Notes: generated from the sequence alone by a model not told the origin. A stretch of DNA of 64,000 bases from Microtetraspora malaysiensis (GCF_001528665.1 NZ_BBYJ01000019.1:124001-188000), one strand, 5' to 3'. Shown: positions 40,646 through 50,199, counted from the first letter of the stretch. Program-made: numbers and translations.

Positions 40646-42121
40646 CTACGAGGCGGGCGCCCCCACCCTGGACAGCAGCGAGACACCCATCCGGGCGAAC
40701 CACTCCCGCGCGCCCGCGACCTGCGTGGGATCGGCCGCGAGCCGGGCGGCGAACTCGTCCACGTCGACCTTCTTGCCCGCCGCGTCGAGCAGCGTGGCGG
40801 GGCCGGTCCACGACAGCGTCCACCGGGCCTTGCCGCTTCTGATGAGCACGCCCTCGATTGCGCGGGCCAGGACCTTGGCCACCAGGTCCGGCGACGGGCG
40901 CCAATCGAGCCGGACGAGCTCCTCGTGGAGGGCGCTGGCCCGGCCCCGGGCCAGCGCCTCCAGGGCGGCGTCGAGGGACGGCGCCGGCCCGCCCACGATG
41001 CGCTGACCCGCGACCGAGAGGTCCTGCACCGCTTCGTCGTTGAGGCCCATGTACATGCCCTGGGCGACCATCTCCTCCCAGGGCAGCGGGCGCAGACTCA
41101 GCGCCTCATCGGTCCAGAAGGTCTGCTCCACGGCGTTCGCCGTGAGAGCGGGGTCCCGGAGGAGCGCCGACGCGGGACGGGGGTCGCCGACGTGCGGCAC
41201 GTCCTTCAGAGCGGCGATGGCGACCAACCGCTGGGGCAGGCTCGGGTGGGAGTCGTACGGGCTGGTCTCCTCGTCGGCCCCGTCCGCCTGGGCGATCTGG
41301 GCCCGATGCACGTCGACGAGGGCGTGGAAGCCGCCGAACAGGTCGGCCGGACGGCTGCCCGCCATGCCGGTCATGCCGACGTACCGTTCCATGTACAGGT
41401 TCCAGACGTCCGCCGTGCCGTGCACCTTGCGCAGGGCGTTTCCGGCGGCCTCACGGCTCGCGACAGCGGCCGCGAACCTGTCGGCCTCCAGCTCCTGCCT
41501 GCGTGAGACGGCCTGGGAGACCCGCAGGAAGAGCCTGGCGTAGAGGGAGAAGAGCTTCTGGATGAACGGGTGGTTCTCCAGGGACTGAACCGCCGCGAGC
41601 ACGGCGATCCGGCCGCGGTACACCGGTGTGCCCAGCCGCGTGTGCGCTCCGCTGTAGTGGCTCAACTCGTGTCCCAGCACCGCGCGCATCTCGTCGACGG
41701 TGAGCGTCATCAGCAGCGGCAGGCCGACGTACATGGTCCGGCGGCCCGCCAGCAGCCCCATCCAGCTCGTGTCCTCGCTCACCGCGGCGTTCACCTCGGC
41801 GACCAGCCGGATCTCGTCCGGGGGGCGGGTCCCCACCCGCGCGGCGAGTTCCTCGACCGTCTGCCAGAGCACCGGCTCGTCTTCGCGGCCGACCGCGACA
41901 CCCGGCTCCGCTTGGCTTCCGCGCCGGTTGACCAGGATGAGGCCGCGCAGCAGCGCCAGGGCGGCCAGGGTAAGCACGATCGCGATCTTCACCGAGCCGG
42001 CCGTGATGTGCCGTACGGCGGCGACGTCGACGAGCACCGCGGCTCCGAGTACGGCGGCGACGAGCACGTAGAAGCCCGCCAGCAGGACGAACGCGATCGT
42101 CGCGCGCAACGCGGTCACCAT
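40646..42121 (-). CDS. M48-family integral membrane zinc metalloprotease
   Basis: A 491-residue protein with two N-terminal membrane helices (about residues 5-30 and 45-65). The zinc motif is H151-E-L-S-H155 in VLGHELSHYSGAH, and the third ligand is the Glu of ELEADRFAA, as in HtpX/Ste24-type M48 peptidases. The C-terminal ~200 residues are a soluble extension not found in HtpX. Role: quality control of membrane or exported proteins. ATG 42121 has AGGAG seven bases upstream; an earlier ATG in frame has no site. It stands alone. Confidence 0.88.
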   Translation of the reverse strand: MVTALRATIAFVLLAGFYVLVAAVLGAAVLVDVAAVRHITAGSVKIAIVLTLAALALLRGLILVNRRGSQAEPGVAVGREDEPVLWQTVEELAARVGTRPPDEIRLVAEVNAAVSEDTSWMGLLAGRRTMYVGLPLLMTLTVDEMRAVLGHELSHYSGAHTRLGTPVYRGRIAVLAAVQSLENHPFIQKLFSLYARLFLRVSQAVSRRQELEADRFAAAVASREAAGNALRKVHGTADVWNLYMERYVGMTGMAGSRPADLFGGFHALVDVHRAQIAQADGADEETSPYDSHPSLPQRLVAIAALKDVPHVGDPRPASALLRDPALTANAVEQTFWTDEALSLRPLPWEEMVAQGMYMGLNDEAVQDLSVAGQRIVGGPAPSLDAALEALARGRASALHEELVRLDWRPSPDLVAKVLARAIEGVLIRSGKARWTLSWTGPATLLDAAGKKVDVDEFAARLAADPTQVAGAREWFARMGVSLLSRVGAPAS

Positions 42122-42398
42122 GTCGGAACTCCTGGAAGGCGAGGACGAGACGGCCGAAATTAACGGATCTTGCACATCCTGTCACCCCATTTGCCACTAT
42201 TGCCCTCGCCTGGCGACCTCACGAAGCCTGACACGTTCGCGTCGTACGGCCCCGCCCACTTCCGAAAACTCCGCCATTCTGCGCACACTCACTCCGTAGC
42301 CGTCCGCCGGGGGAAACCCGAGGGAAGGCCCGCCTGCTCGCCGCCGGAGCCGGAGCCGGAGCCGGCGGTGGGGCCTCCGGACGGCGGTGGCACCTCTC

Positions 42399-44531
42399 TC
42401 ACGCCGAACAGCGGGCGTCGACGCAGGTCAGCAGGTGGTACGCGTCGGGGCCGGCGGGGCCGAGCCGGCCATACCACAGGAGGCGCGGCCGGCCGTCGGG
42501 ACCGGTGGCGAGATCGAAATAGCCGAACCCGTACGCGGGCACGAGCCGGGCGGTCGACCGGCTCGTGCAGGCGTCGTCCTCGCAGGCCAGGATGGACATA
42601 AGCGGATAGTCACGGTCATATCCGACCAGCAGGAGCCGTCCACGCGAGTCCAGCGTGAGACCGGGCGTGCCCAGCGCGACCACTTCGGTGATCCGCGCGG
42701 TGCGCGGAGTCCCCGAGCACACCCGATCGCGGCAGACCACGATCATCGTGGAGAGATCGTGCGGATCATTACGCACGATCACCGGCCGGCCGTCCGGCCG
42801 GACCGCGACCTGCACACGCAGCGGCCCCCAGGACCAGGCGCCCTGCCGCCACTGAGTCGGATCGAAGGTACGGATCACGGGGTGCGCGCAGACGGCGGAG
42901 TCGCAGATCGCCAGGGTCGTCTTCTGCGTGTACCTGTCCGCGTACGCGACGATCGGGCGACCGTCCGGCGACGCGGTGACAGCGAGGGTGCGCTCGTCCA
43001 CTGTCACGTCCGTGAGGTGCGAAAGCAGACGGCCCAGCCGGACGGTGATCGGGTGTGCGCACGTGATCTCCGGACACGTCGTGAGGTCGACGAGCGCGTT
43101 CCGGCCATTCCGGTCGTCCCGGTCATCGGGGTCGGGGGCGATCGAGGCGATGACGATGCCGTTCCGCGTGGCGACGGCGGCGGCGCGCACCTCGAGCTCG
43201 GCATTCTTCGCGACCCGCAGCGGCGAGCCGGACCTCCGCGCGCAGCCATCGGGGCGGCACGAGAACGTCTCCAGCTCCACCTTCCAGCCAGGCTTGTGCG
43301 TCCACCCCGCGACCGCAAGCGAGCCGTCAGCCGCCATGACGACGCCCGGATGGATGTCGAAGTACTCCCTCAGCTCGGTGGTCCGACTCCCAGTGCAGGC
43401 GGCGTCGTCACAGAAAATCAGTTCCGGGTAGCCCGAGGCGCGGAAGACGACCGGCCGCCCGGCGGGGTCGAAAAGGACCTGGGTCGTCGCGGCGCGGTCG
43501 TGGAAGCCGATCACACCGATCTCGTCGTCCAGCACGCTGACCAGGCCGAGCGGATTGCCCGCCACGTAACTCCCGTAGAGCAGGCCCGGAAGCACGGCAC
43601 ACGCCAGGACAATGGCGATCGGCCACCGCGCGGCCCGCCGCCGATTCTCCGCGGCACCCGGGTCCTGCACGGGCGTCGCCGCAGGCAGGGGATCTTTCTG
43701 CCCCGCCTGCCGGAGATAGGCGTAACAGCACGCCAGTGTGGCGGCCTGGACCGGGGCGAGCAGCACCGACGTGATCATCCGGACCGCGTCGACGATCGGC
43801 GCGCCGGCCGGGGCGGGGAGCTCCACGCTCGCCCAGAACAGCCCCAACTGGACCAGACCGGGGAGTCCCGCGAAACCCAGCGCCGTCATCCAGACGGCTC
43901 CGCCGTAGTCCCGCGAGAACAGTTTCTCGACTGTACGCAACGGGGGGACCCGGTCGGACAGCGCGGCCCAGGCCGTCATGGCGGGCAGCAGAAGGAAGAC
44001 GCCCACCCCGAGCAGCAGGATCAGCCCAGGAATGACGGATCGCACCGTGGCCGACAGCCACAACGCGGCGCCGACCAGGGCGGTGAAAGCCACGCCGAAC
44101 TGGACGGCGAGTAGCAGGAACGAATGCGGTCGGCGGAGGATCGCCCACAGGGCGCGGGTGGCCGACACGGGCCGTCCGCAGATGTGGTCCAGCACGACGC
44201 GGCTGCCGGCGACCAGGAAGAGCAGTCCGGACAGGATCGCGGCGAGTCCGGCGGCGGCGAGGGCACCGATCTCGGCGAGGGTGTAGTGGACCAGATGCGG
44301 CGACCCGTTGACGATGACGATCCGGTGTCCCATGGCGACCAGCACGATCAGCGGCAATCCCACGCCGGGGGCGAGAGTCATCGCGCCGACTGCCAGCAGG
44401 TCTCGGTACACGCGGCGGGCGGTGCGGTAAATGATCGGGAGCTGGTGGGGGCGGTCCGCCATCTGGGCGAATGTCTCCGGCGGCCATCCTGGGGATTCCA
44501 CCGTCGTGCTCACAAACCGTTCCAGAGGCAC
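42399..44531 (-). CDS. Polytopic membrane protein with a predicted seven-bladed, Cys-pair propeller
   Basis: A 710-residue protein; GTG 44531 is chosen because GGAGG lies five bases upstream. Residues ~45-335 hold six to seven membrane helices. The remaining ~370 residues, after a last helix (WPIAIVLACAVLPGLLYGSY), form a repeat region with seven Cys-x4-Cys motifs in order: CDDAAC, CRPDGC, CPEITC, CDSAVC, CRDRVC, CEDDAC, CVDARC. Each repeat is ~45-60 residues with an xxPDGRPxVxY-type strand before the Cys pair, which fits one disulfide per blade of an extracytoplasmic seven-bladed propeller. No known family recognised. It is divergent from a Cys-containing hypothetical gene 61 bp away. Confidence 0.7.
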   Translation of the reverse strand: MPLERFVSTTVESPGWPPETFAQMADRPHQLPIIYRTARRVYRDLLAVGAMTLAPGVGLPLIVLVAMGHRIVIVNGSPHLVHYTLAEIGALAAAGLAAILSGLLFLVAGSRVVLDHICGRPVSATRALWAILRRPHSFLLLAVQFGVAFTALVGAALWLSATVRSVIPGLILLLGVGVFLLLPAMTAWAALSDRVPPLRTVEKLFSRDYGGAVWMTALGFAGLPGLVQLGLFWASVELPAPAGAPIVDAVRMITSVLLAPVQAATLACCYAYLRQAGQKDPLPAATPVQDPGAAENRRRAARWPIAIVLACAVLPGLLYGSYVAGNPLGLVSVLDDEIGVIGFHDRAATTQVLFDPAGRPVVFRASGYPELIFCDDAACTGSRTTELREYFDIHPGVVMAADGSLAVAGWTHKPGWKVELETFSCRPDGCARRSGSPLRVAKNAELEVRAAAVATRNGIVIASIAPDPDDRDDRNGRNALVDLTTCPEITCAHPITVRLGRLLSHLTDVTVDERTLAVTASPDGRPIVAYADRYTQKTTLAICDSAVCAHPVIRTFDPTQWRQGAWSWGPLRVQVAVRPDGRPVIVRNDPHDLSTMIVVCRDRVCSGTPRTARITEVVALGTPGLTLDSRGRLLLVGYDRDYPLMSILACEDDACTSRSTARLVPAYGFGYFDLATGPDGRPRLLWYGRLGPAGPDAYHLLTCVDARCSA

Positions 44532-44591
44532 CTTCTCTCCTCCCGGGAGTCCTGCGGCGACGTGGAGCGCTTTCCGAGCGAAAGGCCGTGC

Positions 44592-45146
44592 GTGACCGAT
44601 TCCATCCTCGGTGAGCTGGAAGGGAAGGCCAAGCGGTTCCGGGGCCAGATGGTGCCGCGCGGCGGGTGTTTCACAGAGGCGGACGGCATCCTCAACCGGG
44701 GAGCGGAAGGCGTCTCCGAAGCCGAACGCGCCAAGAAGTTCAACGACAACGAACTTCTCACCTTCTCCTACGACGCGGCCGACCTCGCCTGGAAGGACCT
44801 GAGGATCCGCGCCGCCGAGCGCTCGTGGAGCACATGCATGAAGGGGTCCGGATTCGACTACGCGACACCCGCCGACGCCATCGGCGATCCGCGATGGGCG
44901 GTGTCGGCCGCCGACGACCACATTGAGAAACCGCGCGGCACCCTCGTGGAGATCGAGACGGCCGTCGCGGACGCCGACTGCCGCCTGGACACCAACTATT
45001 GCGGCGTCAGGCAGGTGGTCTACGCCGACTACCAGAAAAGGATCATCGCCCGGCATCGCGATCGGCTGGCCGGCATCAAGATGCTCAACGCGACCCGCCT
45101 GGCCAATGCCGCCAAGCTCCTCGGCGGCGAGATCGCGACGCGCTGA
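44592..45146 (+). CDS. Conserved hypothetical protein (184 aa), possibly lacking its export signal
   Basis: GTG 44592 has GAAAGG six bases upstream. The product carries RSWSTCMKGSGFDYATPADA and ETAVADADCRLDTNYCG, marks I associate with a family of secreted actinobacterial proteins of unknown function (a WxxCM-GF-Y segment plus a later Cys pair). Those relatives begin with a signal peptide or lipobox; here none is seen, so the N-terminus may be truncated or the protein cytoplasmic. It is divergent from the propeller membrane protein, which is also Cys-rich; a shared promoter region suggests a functional link. Confidence 0.6.
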   Translation: MTDSILGELEGKAKRFRGQMVPRGGCFTEADGILNRGAEGVSEAERAKKFNDNELLTFSYDAADLAWKDLRIRAAERSWSTCMKGSGFDYATPADAIGDPRWAVSAADDHIEKPRGTLVEIETAVADADCRLDTNYCGVRQVVYADYQKRIIARHRDRLAGIKMLNATRLANAAKLLGGEIATR

Positions 45147-45256
45147 GCCCTTTCCTGATCCCGCGCCCGCGTCTCGCTCGGCGTGGGTCGCCCGACTGTC
45201 GGTGTGCCGTACGCACCCTGATGTGCCGGCACGGGCCGATCCGGGCGCCTTTACGT

Positions 45257-45268
45257 TGTAGATCTACA
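45257..45268. promoter_or_regulatory. Perfect palindrome TGTAGATCTACA
   Basis: A 12-bp perfect palindrome of the TGTA-N4-TACA type, like BlaI/CopY-family operators. It lies immediately before the regulator-like fragment at 45269 and has no intact gene to control, so it is probably the surviving operator of a deleted promoter. Confidence 0.4.
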
Positions 45269-45540
45269 GGTCGGCGCGACCCGAGATCCGGATTCCCGCG
45301 AAGCTGCGCGAACTCGACAAGGCCATCGATCACCTGCGGATCACGCGCAAGACCCTTGTCGCCCTCGCCGACGAGGGCGACGCCGAGACGGGTGTGGCGC
45401 CACCCGAACCACCTCCCGCGCTGCCCGACCACCCCGCCTACCAGCAGATTCTCACTGTCTTCGCCGACCTGCGCCGCCAGCTGCGTACGATCCCACACCC
45501 GCTTCCCGAGGCCAGCGTCGCACCGGCCCGCGAGCCGACA
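45269..45540 (+). pseudogene. Fragment of a helical (MerR-like?) regulator
   Basis: The plus frame reads EIRIPAKLRELDKAIDHLRI, TRKTLVALADEG, then HPAYQQILTVFADLRRQL: coiled, charged helices like the C-terminal dimerisation part of MerR-type regulators. It has no start or DNA-binding domain. A second coding-like piece in another frame (WQYVPGVTLAQRTHVVGLPL, ending at a TAG at 45641) may belong to the same lost gene. On the minus strand a 105-residue frame (45438-45755) starting six bases after the GH15 stop is an alternative, but I cannot support it over the plus-strand reading. Confidence 0.35.
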
Positions 45541-45760
45541 TCCACCGTCGCCGACGCGACGAGAACCACCGCTGGCAGTACGTCCCCGGGGTCACGCTCG
45601 CGCAGCGCACCCACGTCGTCGGACTCCCACTCAGCCAGTAGCCGGCGGCGCGTGAACCTGACTTCCTCCAGCCGGTCAACCGCCTCGTCTCTCAAAGCAG
45701 TGACCGTCAATCCCGATACGACGCCCAACTCCTCCGCGCCGATGCCGGTCAGCACGCGCC

Positions 45761-47515
45761 CTAGCTGAGCGCCAGGGCCGTATGGATCAGATGGAGGTGG
45801 GTGAACGCCTGAGGGAAGTTGCCCAGATGGCGCGCCTGGACGGGGTCGTACTCCTCGGCAAGCAGACCCACGTCGTTGGTGAGGGCCAGCAGCCGCTCGA
45901 ACAGGTTCATGGCCTCGTCCCTGCGGCCGACGAGGTAGAGCGCTTCGGCCAGCCAGAAGCTGCAGGCGAGGAAGGCGCCTTCGGTTCCGGGCAGGCCGTC
46001 GATGTCGTTGCTCTCGGAGGTCGGATAGCGCAGCACGAAGCAGTCGGTCACCAGCTCGCGTTCGATCGCGTCGATCGTGCCGATGACCCGGGGGTCCTCA
46101 GGGGGCAGGAAGCCGACGATCGGGATGAGAAGCAGCGCCGCGTCGAGTTCGCGAGAGCCGTACGACTGGGTGAACGTGCCGCGCTCGGTGTCGAAGCCCT
46201 TGTCGCAGACCTCGGCGTGGATCCGGTCCCGCGTGGCCCGCCAGCGCCTGAGGGGGCCGGTGCGGCCGAGCTCTTCGATCACCCGTACCTGCCGGTCGGC
46301 CGCCACCCACGCCATGACCTTGGAGTGGACGAAGTGCCGCCGCGGGCCGCGGATCTCCCACAGGCCCGCGTCGGGCTGGGCCCAGTTGCGCTCCAGGTAG
46401 TCCATCAGCCTGCAAACGGTGGACCAGGCGTAGTCGTTGGGCGGCATCCCCAGCTTACGGGCCCGGTAGAAGCAGCTGAGCACCTCGCCGTAGACGTCGA
46501 GCTGAAGCTGGCTGGCCGCGCCGTTGCCGATCCGTACCGGCCGGGAGCCTTCGTAACCGGGAAGCCAGTCGAGCGTCTGCTCTGGCAGGCGCCTTTCGCC
46601 TGCCACGCCATACATGATCTGGAGGTCCTCCGGGCGGCCCGCGATGGCGCGGAGCAGCCAGTCAAGCCAGGCGTCCGCCTCGGTGATGTATCCGGATTCG
46701 GTCAGGGCGTCGAGTGTCATCGCGGCATCGCGCAGCCAGCAATATCTGTAGTCCCAGTTACGCACCCCGCCGAGATGCTCGGGCAGCGACGTGGTGGGAG
46801 CCGCCATGATGCCGCCGGTCGGGCTGTAGGTGAGCGCCTTGAGCGTGATGAGGGAGCGGATCACAGTGGCGCGGCAGCGGCCCGGGAGCCAGCAGCGGGA
46901 GACCCACTCCTCCCAGAACAGGCTGGTCTTGGTGAGTTGCTCGCTGGGATCGATGCCGCAGGGTTCCGGCTGATGCGAGGGGTGCCACGTGAACACGAAC
47001 GACCGGCGTTGCCCTGCGGCGATCGTGAAGGCGCCGGTGTGCCGGTCGCCGCTGCCCTTCAGGTGGAGGGGAGCGTCGATCCAGACCGAGTCGGGCCCGC
47101 CGATGGCGTGGAGGCGGTCGTCGAAGCGGCGGGCCCAAGGGATGATCCTGCCGTAGTCGAACCGGATGCTGATCTCTGTGGTCATGTCCACCGTCCCGGA
47201 CACGCCGTCCACGATCCGGACCAGGGTGGGGTTGGCGTGCCGGGGAGGCATGAAGTCGATGACCTTGACGGTCCCTGTGGAGGTCTCCCATACGGTCTCG
47301 AGGATCAGCGTGTCGTGGGCGTACGCGCGTCGCGTGGCCATCTCATGCCCGGCTGGGGCCAGCCGCCAGAACCCGTTGGACTCGTCGCCGAGGAGCTTGG
47401 CGAAGCATGCGGGAGAGTCGAACCGGGGAAGGCAGAGCCAGTCGATCGATCCGTCGCGACCGACGAGGGCGGCTGACTGCGTGTCCCCGATGAGGGCGTA
47501 GTCCTCGATCCGCAT
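45761..47515 (-). CDS. GH15 glucoamylase/trehalase-family protein
   Basis: A 584-residue cytoplasmic protein of glycoside hydrolase family 15. The N-terminus MRIEDYALIGDTQSAALVGR with GSIDWLCLPRFDSPACFAKL is diagnostic. The (alpha/alpha)6 barrel has NWDYRYCWLRDAAMTLDAL and the acidic motifs expected for the catalytic pair (the second near GLPGTEGAFLACSFW). Actinobacterial members hydrolyse trehalose or alpha-glucans. ATG 47515 follows TAGCGT by seven bases with no ribosome binding site, so the transcript is predicted leaderless. Length is normal. It is a stand-alone gene; the 270 bp upstream hold nothing else supported. Confidence 0.9.
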   Translation of the reverse strand: MRIEDYALIGDTQSAALVGRDGSIDWLCLPRFDSPACFAKLLGDESNGFWRLAPAGHEMATRRAYAHDTLILETVWETSTGTVKVIDFMPPRHANPTLVRIVDGVSGTVDMTTEISIRFDYGRIIPWARRFDDRLHAIGGPDSVWIDAPLHLKGSGDRHTGAFTIAAGQRRSFVFTWHPSHQPEPCGIDPSEQLTKTSLFWEEWVSRCWLPGRCRATVIRSLITLKALTYSPTGGIMAAPTTSLPEHLGGVRNWDYRYCWLRDAAMTLDALTESGYITEADAWLDWLLRAIAGRPEDLQIMYGVAGERRLPEQTLDWLPGYEGSRPVRIGNGAASQLQLDVYGEVLSCFYRARKLGMPPNDYAWSTVCRLMDYLERNWAQPDAGLWEIRGPRRHFVHSKVMAWVAADRQVRVIEELGRTGPLRRWRATRDRIHAEVCDKGFDTERGTFTQSYGSRELDAALLLIPIVGFLPPEDPRVIGTIDAIERELVTDCFVLRYPTSESNDIDGLPGTEGAFLACSFWLAEALYLVGRRDEAMNLFERLLALTNDVGLLAEEYDPVQARHLGNFPQAFTHLHLIHTALALS

Positions 47516-47788
47516 GTGGACCACGCTACTCGCCGGGCGGCGTGTCATCGCTCGGGCGTGTAACGGTTGTAACCGTAAGCGCCAGAAGGTTGAGCAGCTC
47601 CGCTCGGAGATGGCGAGCGCGGCCGGAATTCCGCATGAGACTCCCGTCCCCGGAGGCGGCGCCGCCCTCACCGCCCTCGAGGCACCTTGGACAACGGGCC
47701 GCTGCCGATGATCGTCACCGACGAGCAGGCTGCAGGGCCGGGCTCCACCTCGCGTCACCCGTCCTCCGGCTACGCGACCCCGCCGTGA

Positions 47789-49051
47789 TCATGTGCCAGA
47801 CAGACCCTGGCGCCGCTCCTCACCCGGCCGGCGCGCGCCAAGTGCGAGGAACACGAGCGGCACGACCGCGAGCACGCCGAACACCATGCCGACGAGCGGC
47901 GGCCCCTGGGGGCCGAGGTCGGAGGCGAGCGCCGTACCAGCCAGGGCCGAGCCGCCCGCGATGCCGACATTGAACGCCGAGGTGTTGAGCGCCATCGCGA
48001 GCGGGCGCTCCGGTCCGGCGACAGCGACGACCTGAGCACTCAGGATCGGGTTGCACACGAGTCCGACCACCCCGAGCGACACCACGAGCACGACCGCAAC
48101 GACGCTGCTGGTCGCCCACAGGGTGGTCGCCCACAGGACCACAGCGGTGAGGGTCGCCGCAGTGATCGCGGCCTTCCAGGGGATGCGGTCGCCCAGCCGC
48201 CCGCCGATCGTGCTGCCGACCACGCTTCCGGCACCGTAACCGAGCATCGCCAGCGGAACGAGCGAGGCGGACAGCCCGGCGCGGTCGGTCAGCATCGGCG
48301 AGATGTAGGAGTACGTGCCGAGCACCGCAGCCTGTGTGAGGGCGACGGCAAGGTAGACGAGCCACAGGCGGCCGTGCCGAAGGGAGGAGACCTCTCCACG
48401 CACGGTGGTGTGTGAGCCGGGGCGGTCGCCAGGCACGAGACGCACGACAACGAGGGCCGCGACCAGCGCGATCAGGGCGAGCCCCCAGAACGGCCCCTGC
48501 CATCCCATGGCCTTTCCGAGGGCCGCGCCCAGCGGGACACCGATGACGTTCGCGATCGTCAGACCGCCCACCATGACGCCCATCGCGCTCGCCGCACGAG
48601 CGTAGCCCGCTGCTGCTGTGGCGACCAGGGCGCCGACGGCCCAGAAGGTGCCGGTGCCGAGGGCTGCGACGACACGGCCCACAATTGCGACGGCGAAGAA
48701 GTCCGTGGCCGCGCCGAGCACGTGCCCGGCAGCGAACAGCACAAGCGCGGCGACGAGCACCGCACGGCGCGGCAGGCGCAGGGTGGCCAGCGCCATGAGC
48801 GGGCCGCCGATCATCATGCCGAGCGCGAAGACGGTGATGAGTATGCCTGCCTGTGCCTCGGTGACGTCCAGAGCGGCCGAGACCTCGGGCAGGATGCCGG
48901 CGACCACCATCTCGGTGGTGCCGACCAGGAACGTCACGGTACCCAGCACCCATACGACCGGGGGCAGGCCGCGGTTCCCAGCGGGTGGGTAGGCGATGAT
49001 CGGGTCGGTTGCGGGCACAGATGTCCCGCTGGCAGGAGAGATTTCAGTCAC
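47789..49051 (-). CDS. MFS exporter, AraJ/YdhP type
   Basis: A 420-residue major-facilitator protein with 12 predicted helices. The family marks are FLVGTTEMVVAGILPEVSAA in helix 1, ALGMMIGGPLMALATLRLPR at the helix 2-3 loop, and RVVAALGTGTFWAVGALVA. Relatives export sugars, arabinose-like compounds or drugs. The GTG start has GAGGA seven bases upstream. It stands alone with no regulator next to it. Substrate not predictable. Confidence 0.87.
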   Translation of the reverse strand: MTEISPASGTSVPATDPIIAYPPAGNRGLPPVVWVLGTVTFLVGTTEMVVAGILPEVSAALDVTEAQAGILITVFALGMMIGGPLMALATLRLPRRAVLVAALVLFAAGHVLGAATDFFAVAIVGRVVAALGTGTFWAVGALVATAAAGYARAASAMGVMVGGLTIANVIGVPLGAALGKAMGWQGPFWGLALIALVAALVVVRLVPGDRPGSHTTVRGEVSSLRHGRLWLVYLAVALTQAAVLGTYSYISPMLTDRAGLSASLVPLAMLGYGAGSVVGSTIGGRLGDRIPWKAAITAATLTAVVLWATTLWATSSVVAVVLVVSLGVVGLVCNPILSAQVVAVAGPERPLAMALNTSAFNVGIAGGSALAGTALASDLGPQGPPLVGMVFGVLAVVPLVFLALGARRPGEERRQGLSGT

Positions 49052-49195
49052 GGCGGATTCCTCTCACGGTCCGCCACACGGCGCGCTCATGCGATGAGGC
49101 GAGCGGCGCGGTGGGTTTTACGGCGGCCAGCCCTCTCGGCTGACACGGATCGCCATCGGCGACCACAAGTAGAGAATCTTAACGGCCGACCCGCA

Positions 49196-49580
49196 CTACC
49201 TTGGAGCGACGGGGGTGATCTCGAATACGGCGTGGTCGGTGTAGACACGACTGACACAGCCGACACCCGTGAGGGGGTAGGTGCAGGCGGGCACGAGTTT
49301 CGGGCTGCCGTTCTTCGCGAAGAGCGTCATCATCACGTAGACCCGCTTGGCGCCGATCGCCAGATCCATTGCGCCGCCGACGGCGGGGATCGAGCCGGGC
49401 GCGCCGGTGTCCCAGTTGGCGAGGTCACCGCCGCGCATCATGGCGAAGGAGTCCGCGTGATGGAAGTACGCGGCTCCGGGCAACTCGGTGACGGGCACCT
49501 TACCGGCGTTGGTGAGGTCAGGGTCGACCTCGTCGCCGACAGCCGCGGGGCCCATGCCCAGCTCCACCGAGTTCGCAGCC
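49196..49580 (-). pseudogene. Broken 3-oxoacid CoA-transferase subunit B
   Basis: The minus strand encodes ELGMGPA, DPDLTNAGKVPVTELPGAAY, FHHADSFAMMRGG, then DLANWDTGAPGSIPAVGG, LAIGAKRVYVMM and YPLTGVGCVSRVYTDHAVFE. This is unmistakably the B subunit of SCOT/PcaJ-type CoA-transferases. The N-terminal half with the catalytic glutamate is missing, about 17 residues normally between MMRGG and DLANW are deleted in frame, and the C-terminal ~25 residues are replaced. No A-subunit gene is present. Non-functional. Confidence 0.75.
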
Positions 49581-49836
49581 CTGAGCGCGGACACCCGGCC
49601 GGAGGAGTCGAGGATCACTGTCACGACAACGCGAAGGCGGCCCACTCCGAGCCGACCTGCTGTCCAGAAGTAGTGAATGGTGGGCTGCCCCGGCAAGGCA
49701 GCCCACCGGCACATCAGAGCCGCAGCATCTTGAGACCAGGCGCGAGTCGGATGGGGTGAATCCCTAACCCAACGGCTCCCCTCACGATGGTGCGCGGCGC
49801 GACGGATGAGATCCTGGTCTCTATCCGGCGAGCGTT

Positions 49837-50199
49837 TCAGGACGCGAAATCAGCCTGGTCGTCGATCCATGAGGGCAGGCTCGACCACCACTCATTAGGC
49901 CCCGCACGGAACACGAGGTTCGGGTCCCCATACAGCCACACGGAGCGAAGCGGCGAATCAGACCAGCTCCTGAGTGAAGAGACCTTGTTCTTCACGTAGG
50001 AGGGCAGTTCTATGTACGTCCCTAAGGAGTACTCGAAGCAGTCGCCCTGGTAGTTGGGGTCGGTGAATAGCTGTGCGTAGCCCGGCTGCTCGTAGTGGGT
50101 GCAGTTTCCAGCCGCATTCGCGCTGGGGGCGGACGTGATAAGGCCCGCCATCACCGCAACGGCGACCACTCCAGCCTTGAGTGGCATCTTCTTGATCAT
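49837..50199 (-). CDS. Small secreted beta-gamma-crystallin-like / peptidase-inhibitor I36-like protein
   Basis: A 120-residue exported protein. Signal peptide cleaved after SANA (about residue 29). The mature part has CTHYEQPGYAQLFTDPNYQG then DCFEYSLGTYIELPSYVKNK and VSSLRS, the Greek-key pattern YxDxNYxG...S shared by microbial beta-gamma crystallins and Streptomyces metallopeptidase inhibitors of family I36. Two cysteines (near residues 33 and 54) may form a disulfide. ATG has AAGGAG seven bases upstream. It could bind calcium or inhibit a protease; sequence does not decide. Confidence 0.75.
   Translation of the reverse strand: MIKKMPLKAGVVAVAVMAGLITSAPSANAAGNCTHYEQPGYAQLFTDPNYQGDCFEYSLGTYIELPSYVKNKVSSLRSWSDSPLRSVWLYGDPNLVFRAGPNEWWSSLPSWIDDQADFAS

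Noticed and set aside
44568..44580. GGAGCGCTTTCC as another CebR-type operator
   Set aside because: Only one half-site matches and there is no sugar gene nearby; probably chance.
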